Shown one piece after another: positions 35,025 to 42,445 of a DNA stretch of 43,557 nucleotides. The notes beneath the pieces were generated by a model that was not told the origin of the DNA, did no database searches, and worked only from the letters and a program-made list of their open reading frames with translations. Within the stretch, counting starts at the first letter, position 1. Every line of letters begins with the position of its first letter. The DNA is from an uncultured Clostridia bacterium (lineage in GTDB: Bacteria > Bacillota > Clostridia > UBA1381), in assembly GCA_934476675.1 (NCBI GenBank), contig CAKSOE010000027.1, positions 1 through 43,557 of the forward strand. The letters are read 5' to 3'. A program made the translations under genes and the position numbers.

Positions 35025-35947
35025 ATGAGATATTAAAAAGTGATTTTTTTGAAACAGGAAAGGACGGAGTGAGGAAAATCCTCACTCCGGACGATAAAAA
35101 AATTGATATAATAGAGTTTGACGACAAAAAACTTTGTTATGTCAAAAACGGCATGGGCTATCCTGCAATTTATCCGATGTATGAAACGCATTTCGAGCCG
35201 AAAGCCGAAGCAATCTTAATGGATTTGGACGGCACAAGCGTACATTCGGAAAATTTTTGGATGTGGGTTATTGAGCGCACAACCGCACGCCTTTTGGGTA
35301 ACGATAATTTCAAACGTGAAACCGAGGACGAGCCGTTTATATCCGGTCACAGTGTGTCAGAACATTTGCAGTATATGATTGATAAGTATGCAAAGGGCGA
35401 GAGTTTGGAACTTGCAAGGCAGTATTACTTTGAAATCGTAAACTATGAAATGGACGAAATCTTAAAAGGCAGAGGAAAACAGGACGCTTTTACTCCTGCG
35501 CCTAACTTGAAGGAATTTTTGACGACTGTAAAAAAAGAGGGCATAAAGATTGGTCTTGTCACAAGCGGACTTTATGAAAAAGCGATGCCGGAGATAATTT
35601 CGGCATTCAAGCAGCTTGATATGGGTAATCCTGTGGATTTTTATGACAGTATCATCACAGCCGGACAGGCTTTAAGAAAAGGTCAGACGGGTACGCTCGG
35701 TGAGCTTGAACCGAAGCCGCACCCGTGGCTTTATGCTGAAACCGCAAGAGTGGGACTGGGTATTCCGTTTGAACAGCGGCATAAGGTGATTGGCGTGGAG
35801 GACAGCTCTGCCGGTGTCGTATCGATAAAGCTTGCCGGATTTTCATGCGTGGGTATATCCGGCGGTAACATTGATCAGGCAGGAATAGGAGATATGTGTG
35901 ATTATAGGGTGGATAATCTGATGAAAATTTTAGATGTTTTAGGTTAA
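35021..35947 (+). CDS. HAD-family sugar-phosphate hydrolase or phosphomutase
   Basis: A 308-aa cytoplasmic enzyme of the beta-phosphoglucomutase-like HAD group. Motif I is MDLDGT with nucleophile Asp68 and Asp70; motif II is VTSG; motif III is KPHPW with Lys232; motif IV is GVEDSSAG with Glu260 and Asp261. A cap domain follows motif I. The first ~60 residues are an extra N-terminal segment not usual in the family. Translationally coupled to the GH38 gene, so it probably acts on a phosphorylated sugar from the same pathway. Last gene before a strong terminator. Confidence 0.85.
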   Translation: MNEILKSDFFETGKDGVRKILTPDDKKIDIIEFDDKKLCYVKNGMGYPAIYPMYETHFEPKAEAILMDLDGTSVHSENFWMWVIERTTARLLGNDNFKRETEDEPFISGHSVSEHLQYMIDKYAKGESLELARQYYFEIVNYEMDEILKGRGKQDAFTPAPNLKEFLTTVKKEGIKIGLVTSGLYEKAMPEIISAFKQLDMGNPVDFYDSIITAGQALRKGQTGTLGELEPKPHPWLYAETARVGLGIPFEQRHKVIGVEDSSAGVVSIKLAGFSCVGISGGNIDQAGIGDMCDYRVDNLMKILDVLG

Positions 35948-35994
35948 GTAAAAATACACTTGAAAAAGTTATCACAATAAAATAATAATTTAGG

Positions 35995-36038
35995 AAGCTT
36001 GGTTTTAATAAAAGATTGAAATCAAGCTTTTTTTCTTT
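35995..36038 (+). terminator. Rho-independent terminator of the glycan-utilisation operon
   Basis: AAGCTTGGTTT (35995-36005) pairs with AAATCAAGCTT (36019-36029), one G-U pair, followed by TTTTTCTTT. It marks the end of the ~31-kb operon and the approximate left edge of the phage-like module. Confidence 0.85.
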
Positions 36039-36110
36039 ATGACACGAAAAAGTAGTATTGAATCAAACGTAATAAATATTGACGTACAAAAGACGAGGAG
36101 GATGAGCAGT

Positions 36111-36311
36111 TTGAATTTTAAATATTTATGTAACAGAAGAAATCGAAATAGCAGGCGAAGAAAAAAGAAAGCAAACTGTAAGGACTCAGAGGATTCAGAC
36201 GATGGATCGAGACGAGGTCGATGTAAATCCAAGTTCATCCGTAAAATAGTATTGGGTGAACATGGATTTTTTTATTACCAAATTCGTGCGCCGCCTCCGA
36301 AATTTGATTAA
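36111..36311 (+). CDS. Small Arg/Lys-rich protein of unknown function (uncertain)
   Basis: A possible 66-aa protein starting with TTG nine bases after GAGGAGG; an ATG at 36102 touches the site and is less suitable. The N-terminal third is very basic (runs such as NSRRRKKK), followed by an acidic Ser/Asp patch (KDSEDSDDGS). The stop codon lies inside the left arm of the hairpin at 36299-36328. A real small element-encoded DNA- or RNA-binding protein is possible, but so is chance coding. Without it, 36039-36341 holds only this frame and the hairpin. Confidence 0.35.
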   Translation: MNFKYLCNRRNRNSRRRKKKANCKDSEDSDDGSRRGRCKSKFIRKIVLGEHGFFYYQIRAPPPKFD

Positions 36312-36328
36312 AAAACTAATCAAATTTC
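36299..36328 (+). other. Perfect 12-bp hairpin just before a ribosome site
   Basis: GAAATTTGATTA (36299-36310), loop AAAAAC, TAATCAAATTTC (36317-36328). It ends immediately before AGAGGA, the ribosome site of the sigma-like gene. No T-tract, so a role in translation or mRNA processing is more likely than termination. Confidence 0.55.
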
Positions 36329-36341
36329 AGAGGAAAAGGAC

Positions 36342-36746
36342 ATGAAAAAAGAATACTACATAAAGCTTAGTGATGACCAGGTTGTGCCTGTGACGGAGGA
36401 GGTATATCGTGAATATAAGCGCCCGCAGTGGCGTGAAGCAAAGCAAAAGAAAGTCAGACAAATGCGGGAATTTTCTTTGGAATATATGACTGAAAACGGA
36501 ATGGAGCATATATATTCCGATAATCAAAAACTTGTGGAAGAAATTGCTGAAGATAATTTGATGCTTGAGATGTTGATGAAAGCGTTGGAAACGCTGACGG
36601 ATGATGAGCGTTTTCTGATTAATGAATTGTATTTTAATGAAAAATCGGAACGAATTTTATCAAAGCAAATAGACATTCCACAGCAAACGATTAATTCGCG
36701 CAAAGCAGCAATAATAAAAAAATTAAGAAAATTTATGAAATTATAA
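36342..36746 (+). CDS. Sigma-70 region-4-like HTH protein of a mobile element
   Basis: A 134-aa protein. The N-terminus (KLSDDQVVPVTEEVYREYKRP) is the typical start of small element-encoded sigma-like proteins in Clostridia. The C-terminal ~60 residues form a helix-turn-helix: LTDDERFLINELYFNEKSE, then SKQIDIPQQTINSRK. Only region 4-like sequence is present, no region 2, so it is probably a regulator or anti/alternative sigma of the element rather than a full sigma factor. A terminator follows directly. Confidence 0.7.
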   Translation: MKKEYYIKLSDDQVVPVTEEVYREYKRPQWREAKQKKVRQMREFSLEYMTENGMEHIYSDNQKLVEEIAEDNLMLEMLMKALETLTDDERFLINELYFNEKSERILSKQIDIPQQTINSRKAAIIKKLRKFMKL

Positions 36747-36760
36747 AAATAATTTCGGTC

Positions 36761-36805
36761 AACCCCTCTCATACTTTCCTTTAAGTATTGAGAGGGGTTT
36801 TTCTT
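36761..36805 (+). terminator. Rho-independent terminator after the sigma-like gene
   Basis: AACCCCTCTCA (36761-36771) pairs perfectly with TGAGAGGGGTT (36789-36799), extended inward by TACTT/AAGTA with one bulged T, followed by TTTCTTTC. Confidence 0.85.
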
Positions 36806-36833
36806 TCTCAGAAAAACATGGGAGGTAAACAGT

Positions 36834-36989
36834 ATGAACATTCAAAATGCAGCGTCTGCAACAGAAACGGATGCAGAGATTATCGGTCTTTTAACTGCAA
36901 TAAGCGTGGTTTCAAAAAGGCTGGCTAATAATCTCCGGAAATTGCAGGAACAAAAGAACGGAGGTACGGAAGATGCACGCAGTTATTAA
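36834..36989 (+). CDS. Small hypothetical protein overlapping the helicase gene
   Basis: A 51-aa frame starting at ATG 36834 with GGGAGGT upstream and stopping at TAA 36987-36989, so it overlaps the helicase start by 17 bases in another frame. It is mainly helical (DAEIIGLLTAISVVSKRLAN, then a charged LRKLQEQKN). It carries the helicase's GGAGGT site within its last codons, which suggests translational coupling. Function unknown; small genes of this size are common ahead of replication modules in Firmicutes phages. Confidence 0.65.
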   Translation: MNIQNAASATETDAEIIGLLTAISVVSKRLANNLRKLQEQKNGGTEDARSY

Positions 36990-38613
36990 AGACGGCAAAA
37001 TCCTGTTATACGACAGCTATATTTTTAAAGAAAGCATAAAAGAAATACCCGGTCGACAGTGGCATCCGGAGGAAAAGGCATGGAGCGTTCCGATTTCACA
37101 GCAGAGCATTGAAACGCTTGACCTGCTGGAGTGCGAGTTGTCGGACGAGCTTGCTAATATTCGTCAAAGCTTTGTATCGGAAAATACTGCCGATAAAACA
37201 ATGCTCATTCCGGCACCGCTTAAAGTTTCACCATATGTACATCAGCTTAAAGGTTACAATCTTGCCTGCCGGAGTATGGGTATTATCGGCAAAAACGGCG
37301 TGTCTCCCGGTTTTGCGCTGCTCATGGAAATGGGGACGGGAAAAACCATAACCTCAATTGCCATTGTCGGGAAAGCATATCTGACAGGAAAAATAAAGCG
37401 TTTGCTTATCCTTGCACCGAAATCTATTGTTGCTGTCTGGGAGGACGAGTTTGCAAAGTTTGCGGATTTCCCGTATTCGCTTTCGGTGCTGACGGGAACT
37501 TCGGCAAAAAAGGCGGAGCAGTTAAAAACCATACCACATAAAGGATTGGAAGTTGCCGTTGTAAATTATGACAGCATATCACTCATTGAGAAGGAACTTG
37601 CAGCATGGCACCCTGATTTCCTCATTTGTGATGAAAGCAGTAAGATAAAAAATCCCACAGCAAAAATGAGTAAAGCAACATATCGAATTGCAAAAGTATG
37701 CAAATACAGATTGATTTTAACGGGAACACCGATACAAAATAATCCGTTGGATTTCTTTTCACAATATAAGGTATTGGACGACAGCATATTCGGCAAAAGC
37801 TTTTATGCGTTTAAGAATGAATATGCGGTACTCGGCACATACAATCAGCCGATTGGCTGGCGTAAACTGCCGGAACTTGTAAAAAAAGCACACAGCATTG
37901 CATTCCGTGTTACAAAAGCCGAAGCACTTGATTTGCCGGATATGATTGATGAAATCCGACCGGTTGCTTTGGAGGACAAGGCACAAAAATTGTACAAAGT
38001 ATTTGTGAAGGAAAGCTATATGGAACTTTCAAAGGGTGAGGTTACAGCAACAAATATCCTCACAAGGCTTCTGCGTTTGCAGCAGATAACAGGCGGATTT
38101 ATTCGGCCGGATGAGGAATCGGAGCGGTATGAACAGGTATCTTCGGCAAAGCTTGACGCGCTTGAGGATATTATCGATACCGCAATTTCCGAAAACAAAA
38201 AGCTTGTGGTTATTGCACGGTTTATTCCCGAAATTAAAGAAATATGCAAAATGCTTGATAAGAAAAAAATCAAGTATGCACATATTTGCGGCGAGGTCAA
38301 GGACAGAGCGGCGGAGGTCGATGCTTTTCAGAACAATCCTGAATGCATGGTATTTGTCGGGCAGCTGCAAACGGTGTCAATGGGACTTACGCTGACTGCT
38401 GCAAGCACAATGGTATTCTATTCGCTTTCATATAACTTTGCCGATTATTCACAGGCGAAAGCAAGGATTCACCGTATCGGGCAGAAAAATAACTGTCTGT
38501 ACATACATCTTATTGTGAAGAATACGGTTGATGAAACTGTGTTAAAAGCATTGGAACAGAAAGAAAATATAGCAACAAAAATTGTAGACGATTGGAGGTC
38601 GATTTTAAAATGA
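36973..38613 (+). CDS. SNF2-family DNA helicase/translocase with HARP-like N-terminus
   Basis: A 546-aa ATPase. The N-terminal ~50 residues (IKEIPGRQWHPEEKAWSVP) resemble the HARP domain of annealing helicases. Walker A is MGTGKT (Lys124), the Walker B box is DESS (220-223) instead of DEAH, and motif III is LTGTPIQN (249-256). The C-terminal lobe has GLTLTAAS and motif VI RIHRIGQK (498-505). Helicases like this are frequent in replication modules of Firmicutes phages and integrative elements, where they are thought to remodel forks or remove proteins. GGAGGT precedes the start; the next gene overlaps by ATGA. Confidence 0.9.
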   Translation: MHAVIKDGKILLYDSYIFKESIKEIPGRQWHPEEKAWSVPISQQSIETLDLLECELSDELANIRQSFVSENTADKTMLIPAPLKVSPYVHQLKGYNLACRSMGIIGKNGVSPGFALLMEMGTGKTITSIAIVGKAYLTGKIKRLLILAPKSIVAVWEDEFAKFADFPYSLSVLTGTSAKKAEQLKTIPHKGLEVAVVNYDSISLIEKELAAWHPDFLICDESSKIKNPTAKMSKATYRIAKVCKYRLILTGTPIQNNPLDFFSQYKVLDDSIFGKSFYAFKNEYAVLGTYNQPIGWRKLPELVKKAHSIAFRVTKAEALDLPDMIDEIRPVALEDKAQKLYKVFVKESYMELSKGEVTATNILTRLLRLQQITGGFIRPDEESERYEQVSSAKLDALEDIIDTAISENKKLVVIARFIPEIKEICKMLDKKKIKYAHICGEVKDRAAEVDAFQNNPECMVFVGQLQTVSMGLTLTAASTMVFYSLSYNFADYSQAKARIHRIGQKNNCLYIHLIVKNTVDETVLKALEQKENIATKIVDDWRSILK

Positions 38614-39017
38614 ATGATATGTTTATGTTGGCTGACAAGCTTAAGAAATTAAAAGAGCTTAAGGCAGAGCTTGCAGAGGAAACAAAGAAAAACAATGCGG
38701 AAATTGAAGAAACGGAGTACAAGCTGTCACTGGAAATGGCAAGCTCCGAAACACAGAGTTTCAATCGTTCCGGCACGTTATTCTACCTTTGCACCAAGCT
38801 GTATGCTTCAGCTGTTAAGGAGAACAAGGCAGAATTGTACGAGGCGCTCAAAAATGAGGGATACGGTTCACTGATTACCGAAACGGTGAATGCCAATTCA
38901 TTGTCGGCATTCGTAAAAGAACAGATGGCGGATAATGACGATGTACTGCCCGATTGGCTCGAGGGCAAAGTGAATGTATTTGACAGGGTTACCATAGGAA
39001 TAAGGAAATCGAAATAA
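38610..39017 (+). CDS. Hypothetical replication-module protein
   Basis: A 135-aa protein. Residues about 8-48 are a charged helical segment with coiled-coil character (KLKKLKELKAELAEETKK), followed by a globular half (LFYLCTKLYASAV, NEGYGSLITETVNANSL, DDVLPDWLEG). No family recognised. GGAGGT lies inside the end of the helicase gene and the start codon overlaps its stop, so production is coupled to the helicase. The upstream in-frame start at 38592 lacks a site. It could be a helicase partner or recombination accessory; unknown. Confidence 0.7.
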   Translation: MNDMFMLADKLKKLKELKAELAEETKKNNAEIEETEYKLSLEMASSETQSFNRSGTLFYLCTKLYASAVKENKAELYEALKNEGYGSLITETVNANSLSAFVKEQMADNDDVLPDWLEGKVNVFDRVTIGIRKSK

Positions 39018-39034
39018 GAAAGGAAAATTGTATT

Positions 39035-39892
39035 ATGAGCAATGAATTAATAAAAACGAACGCCGGATATATAGTTCCGAACATGAGTAATGATGTAACC
39101 GATGGCATTATGGAGGAATTGGACGGCTTAAATGTAAGCCTTGATAAGATTAAAATTCCTGCCGGCGGTGGCTTGGCATTTGAAGTTCCGGGCGAAGATC
39201 CCGATTCTCCCGACAGTGAAAAAGAGATTGTTGGCGTCATAGTCGACCATTATCCGCTAAACAGCTTTTGGACGGAGAAATATAACGGACAGAATGTTGC
39301 ACCGAACTGTTATTCAACCGATAACCGTATCGGAATAGGGAGCCCCGGCGGCGAATGTGCAAAATGCCCGTATAACAAATTCGGAAGCAGCGAAGACGGA
39401 CAAAGTAAAGCGTGCAAGAATGCGCATAGGTTATACATTCTTCGCAGCGGCGAGTTGTATCCGGTGGTTGTAACAATACCGCCGACATCACTGAAATCGT
39501 TATCGGATTATCTTGCAAAGCGCATTGTAACGAAAGGACTGCGCTCCTATGGCGTTGTTACAAAACTTACGCTTAAAAAAGCAACAAATAACACGGGTAT
39601 CGCATATTCACAGGTACAGTTTGCGGTAGTTGAAAAACTATCATCTGAAAATGCCGAAATTCTAAAAAAATTCGGAGAAAGCATAAGACCGATTACAAGA
39701 AATATTGATTTTATGGATACGGAAGAACCGGCGCAGCCGATAGTCAATACAGAAACCGGTGAAATTGCGGACGCAACCCCATTTTCTGAAAAGAAAATGG
39801 CCGGTTCGTCCCATGCAAGGCTTCCCCATGAAGCAAGACAGAATGTCGCAGGTGAATGGTCGGAAGCTACTGCAATACAGCCGCTTGAATAA
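39035..39892 (+). CDS. Putative single-stranded-DNA-binding or replication protein with Cys cluster
   Basis: A 285-aa protein. The middle (about 65-210) reads as a beta-rich, OB-like core. Four cysteines, Cys92, Cys108, Cys111 and Cys127 (GGECAKCPYNKFG), are arranged as a likely metal site. The C-terminal ~60 residues are low-complexity and acidic at points (MDTEEPAQPIVNTETGEIAD), as in single-strand-binding proteins whose tails recruit partners. It lies between helicase and polymerase genes, where phages commonly encode such a protein. No exact family was recognised, so the role is inferred. Confidence 0.55.
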   Translation: MSNELIKTNAGYIVPNMSNDVTDGIMEELDGLNVSLDKIKIPAGGGLAFEVPGEDPDSPDSEKEIVGVIVDHYPLNSFWTEKYNGQNVAPNCYSTDNRIGIGSPGGECAKCPYNKFGSSEDGQSKACKNAHRLYILRSGELYPVVVTIPPTSLKSLSDYLAKRIVTKGLRSYGVVTKLTLKKATNNTGIAYSQVQFAVVEKLSSENAEILKKFGESIRPITRNIDFMDTEEPAQPIVNTETGEIADATPFSEKKMAGSSHARLPHEARQNVAGEWSEATAIQPLE

Positions 39893-39899
39893 TTAAACA

Positions 39900-39939
39900 G
39901 TGAGTACACGGGGCGGATATACTGCCCCGATATACTCAC
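39900..39939 (+). other. Two-part hairpin upstream of the polymerase gene
   Basis: An outer stem GTGAGTA (39900-39906)/TACTCAC (39933-39939) and an inner stem CGGGGC (39909-39914)/GCCCCG (39924-39929) are separated by a small internal loop. It ends 15 bases before the polymerase start. The AAAGGGAAA ribosome site follows directly. Candidate translational operator or processing site. Confidence 0.65.
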
Positions 39940-39954
39940 GGAAAGGGAAATACA

Positions 39955-41913
39955 ATGTCTGAATATAAATTAGCAAAAAACACAGATGATGTAAAGAAGT
40001 ATTTAAAAAATGCAGATATTATCAGCTTTGACTTTGAAACCGCACCAAATGATGAATATAGAGATGAACCTATGACAGCAATTGATCCGCACAAATCACA
40101 CATTGTTGGAGTATCGTTTTCGGTGAAAGCCGGAACGGGAATTTATGCTCCGATTGCTCATAAAAATACAAGTTTAAACCTTAACATACGTGAAATATTG
40201 GAGAGATTTGCAAAAAGCAGCGCCGTAAAAATCGCACACAATCTTGCGTTCGAGACAATGTTTTTATACGCAAATGAAATCCTCATAAAACCGCCGGTGT
40301 ATGACACATTACTTGCGGGGATGATGACAATGAAGTCAAAAACAGAGTTTCGTACACTTTCGGACAGCGGACTAAAAACACTTGTTCCGCAGCTATTGAA
40401 GGTTGAACTTCCTAAATTTGAAGATGTCACCGCCGGTAAGCATTTTGATGAGCTGAGCCCGGAGGATTACGAAACAATACGCTATGCCTGCGCTGACTCC
40501 GATTATGCATTGCAATTGTACGAGCTGTTTAATTCATGGTTTGATAAAAATCTGCCAAAACATCGACAAATCATAGAAAATATTGAATCTCCGACAGCTG
40601 TGTTTGTGGGGATTATGAAGTATCACGGTGTAAAGGTTGATAAAGCACTGATGTATGAGAAACAGTTTGAAGCAGAAGAAAAAATCAACGAAATACGAAA
40701 GAAAATACATAAGTTCACGGGTACGGAAATTGACCTTGGAGCAAATGCGTCAACCGACGCTTTTAAGAAATATCTGTATGAGAATTTAAAACTTCCTGTT
40801 ATGAAAACTACGGCAAAGTATCAAGCGGCTGCGGACGAAGAAAGCCTGATACTTTTAAAGGATTGGTGTATGCTTAACCGCTCTGAAATTGTACAATTAT
40901 TGGATTTGGTTCATGATTACCGCAAATGGAACAAGATAAAATCAACGTATATTGACGGATTTTTAAATGCGGTAAGCAGTGCCACGGGCTGTATACACAC
41001 TTCATTCTTTCAGCTTGGAACGGATACTGGGCGGTTTGCGTCAAGGAATCCAAATCTTCAAAATATGCCGAGAAAAGATAATGATCCAATTGGTATCCGT
41101 AACTTTCTGATACCGAATGAGGGACACATATTTATTGATTTTGATTTCTCGCAGATAGAACTGCGTGTCGGTTCATGGCATTGCAGGGACACTAAAATGC
41201 TTGAAACATATAGAAATGACGGTGACATTCATGCACAAACTACCTCTGTCATTTATAATATCCCATTTGACGAGGCAATTAATAAAAATGCTCCCCACTA
41301 TAAGGAGCGCCGCTCAATTGCGAAAAACTGTAATTTCGGTGTGTTTTACGGATTGTTCCCGAACGGACTTATGCGAAACCTCAAAAAAGCGGGAATTGAA
41401 AAAACAAAGCAGGAATGTACAGACATTATCGAAAGTCTTAAAAATGGTTATCCAAAGTTGGCCGAGTGGCAGAAGAACACAAAGCAAGATGCGTCAAACT
41501 GCGGATATTCAGAAACTGCATTCGGCAGGCGGAGAATTTTAAAAGGCATACATTCACCGGATATAGGAACGCGTTCCTACTGGCAGAGATGTGCGCTGAA
41601 TACTCCGATTCAGGGAACTGCCGCAGATATTTTAAAGCTTGCAATGGTGCGAATATTATCAAAGCTTGAGGAATACCCGTACATAAAACCTCTGCTCACG
41701 ATACATGATGAAATTCTCTTTGAAGTACCGAGAGACAAAGCCGATGAAGCTTGCACAATCATAAAAGAGTGCATAGAAACACAGCCTTTTCCGGAATTTG
41801 ATGTGCCGCTTAAAGCAGAAGGCGCAAAGGGGGTGCAGTTTCGGCAATATGGAGGAACTGTAACACGAAAAATATGCTGCGCATCTTACCTCTTTTCGAG
41901 GTTCGGAGTATAA
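39955..41913 (+). CDS. Family A DNA polymerase (phage type) with 3'-5' exonuclease
   Basis: A 652-aa replicative-type PolA. The exonuclease domain starts with SFDFET (Asp26, Glu28) and continues with a KIAHNLAFE motif. Polymerase motif A is DFSQIELR with Asp397; motif B has Arg453, Lys457 and Tyr465 (RSIAKNCNFGVFYG); motif C is IHDEILFEV with Asp585-Glu586. No 5'-nuclease domain is present, which fits phage polymerases of this length rather than the host repair PolI. The last ~20 residues (after QYGG) are unlike the usual end of the family and may be an altered tail. The host housekeeping polymerase must be elsewhere. Confidence 0.93.
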   Translation: MSEYKLAKNTDDVKKYLKNADIISFDFETAPNDEYRDEPMTAIDPHKSHIVGVSFSVKAGTGIYAPIAHKNTSLNLNIREILERFAKSSAVKIAHNLAFETMFLYANEILIKPPVYDTLLAGMMTMKSKTEFRTLSDSGLKTLVPQLLKVELPKFEDVTAGKHFDELSPEDYETIRYACADSDYALQLYELFNSWFDKNLPKHRQIIENIESPTAVFVGIMKYHGVKVDKALMYEKQFEAEEKINEIRKKIHKFTGTEIDLGANASTDAFKKYLYENLKLPVMKTTAKYQAAADEESLILLKDWCMLNRSEIVQLLDLVHDYRKWNKIKSTYIDGFLNAVSSATGCIHTSFFQLGTDTGRFASRNPNLQNMPRKDNDPIGIRNFLIPNEGHIFIDFDFSQIELRVGSWHCRDTKMLETYRNDGDIHAQTTSVIYNIPFDEAINKNAPHYKERRSIAKNCNFGVFYGLFPNGLMRNLKKAGIEKTKQECTDIIESLKNGYPKLAEWQKNTKQDASNCGYSETAFGRRRILKGIHSPDIGTRSYWQRCALNTPIQGTAADILKLAMVRILSKLEEYPYIKPLLTIHDEILFEVPRDKADEACTIIKECIETQPFPEFDVPLKAEGAKGVQFRQYGGTVTRKICCASYLFSRFGV

Positions 41914-41973
41914 GCATACGCCGTCACCTCTCAAAAAGGCAACCTGCTTGCATATTTTTCATGTTGAGATTTG

Positions 41974-41991
41974 TGCCGCCGCACAGCGGCA
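41974..41991 (+). other. Small hairpin just before the ribosome site at 41993
   Basis: TGCCGC (41974-41979), loop CGCACA, GCGGCA (41986-41991), followed after one base by AAAGGAGG. It is the third hairpin in this module placed directly upstream of a ribosome site. Confidence 0.5.
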
Positions 41992-42006
41992 GAAAGGAGG
42001 TTTAAT

Positions 42007-42444
42007 ATGGCAAATTACTTTAATTCAGAGAGATATCCCGACCCGACATCATATGCCGTTATGCATAAATTGGAGCTGGAAGAAAAGAAAAAGCATAAAA
42101 TTGCAAACGGTGAGTGGTTTATGAAATGGATATACATAGCAAGTCCATACAAGGGTGACACAAAAACAAATGTTAAAAATGCAAAGAAATATGCAAGATT
42201 TGTGTCCAAACAAACGGCTGTTCCGATAGTGCCGCATTTGTTTTTAACACAATTCTTAAACGATGAAATCGGTGAAGAAAGAGAAATGGGACTGGCTCTC
42301 GGGCTGCAAATGCTTAAACGGTGTCATGAATTGTGGGTGTTTGGAGAAAAGATAACCGAGGGTATGGCAAAAGAAATAGAGTTTGCCGAAAAAAGAGGTA
42401 TTCCAATAAGATATTTTAATACTGAGTGTAAGGAGGCAAAATGA
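42007..42444 (+). CDS. DUF7768/DUF4406-type protein, nucleoside deoxyribosyltransferase-like fold
   Basis: A 145-aa protein. After a ~38-residue N-terminal segment come YIASPYKGD, then TAVPIVPHLFLTQF, then a Glu-containing MGLALGLQML, and ELWVFGEKITEGM with an EIEFAEKRGIPIRYF end. This order matches the small nucleoside 2-deoxyribosyltransferase-like proteins common in phages and elements. A role in nucleotide metabolism or base modification is possible; activity is unproven. The start at 42007 uses AAAGGAGG six bases upstream, and the longer frame from 41971 runs through the hairpin. Confidence 0.75.
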   Translation: MANYFNSERYPDPTSYAVMHKLELEEKKKHKIANGEWFMKWIYIASPYKGDTKTNVKNAKKYARFVSKQTAVPIVPHLFLTQFLNDEIGEEREMGLALGLQMLKRCHELWVFGEKITEGMAKEIEFAEKRGIPIRYFNTECKEAK

Positions 42445-42445
42445 T

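Noticed and set aside
35948..36110. Attachment site of the element next to the operon terminator
   Set aside because: No tRNA gene or matching direct repeat is visible in the window; the other end of the element is missing.
41830..41913. Frameshift at the end of the polymerase gene
   Set aside because: The tail after QYGG looks unusual, but no other frame continues a better family match, and the catalytic motifs are intact.
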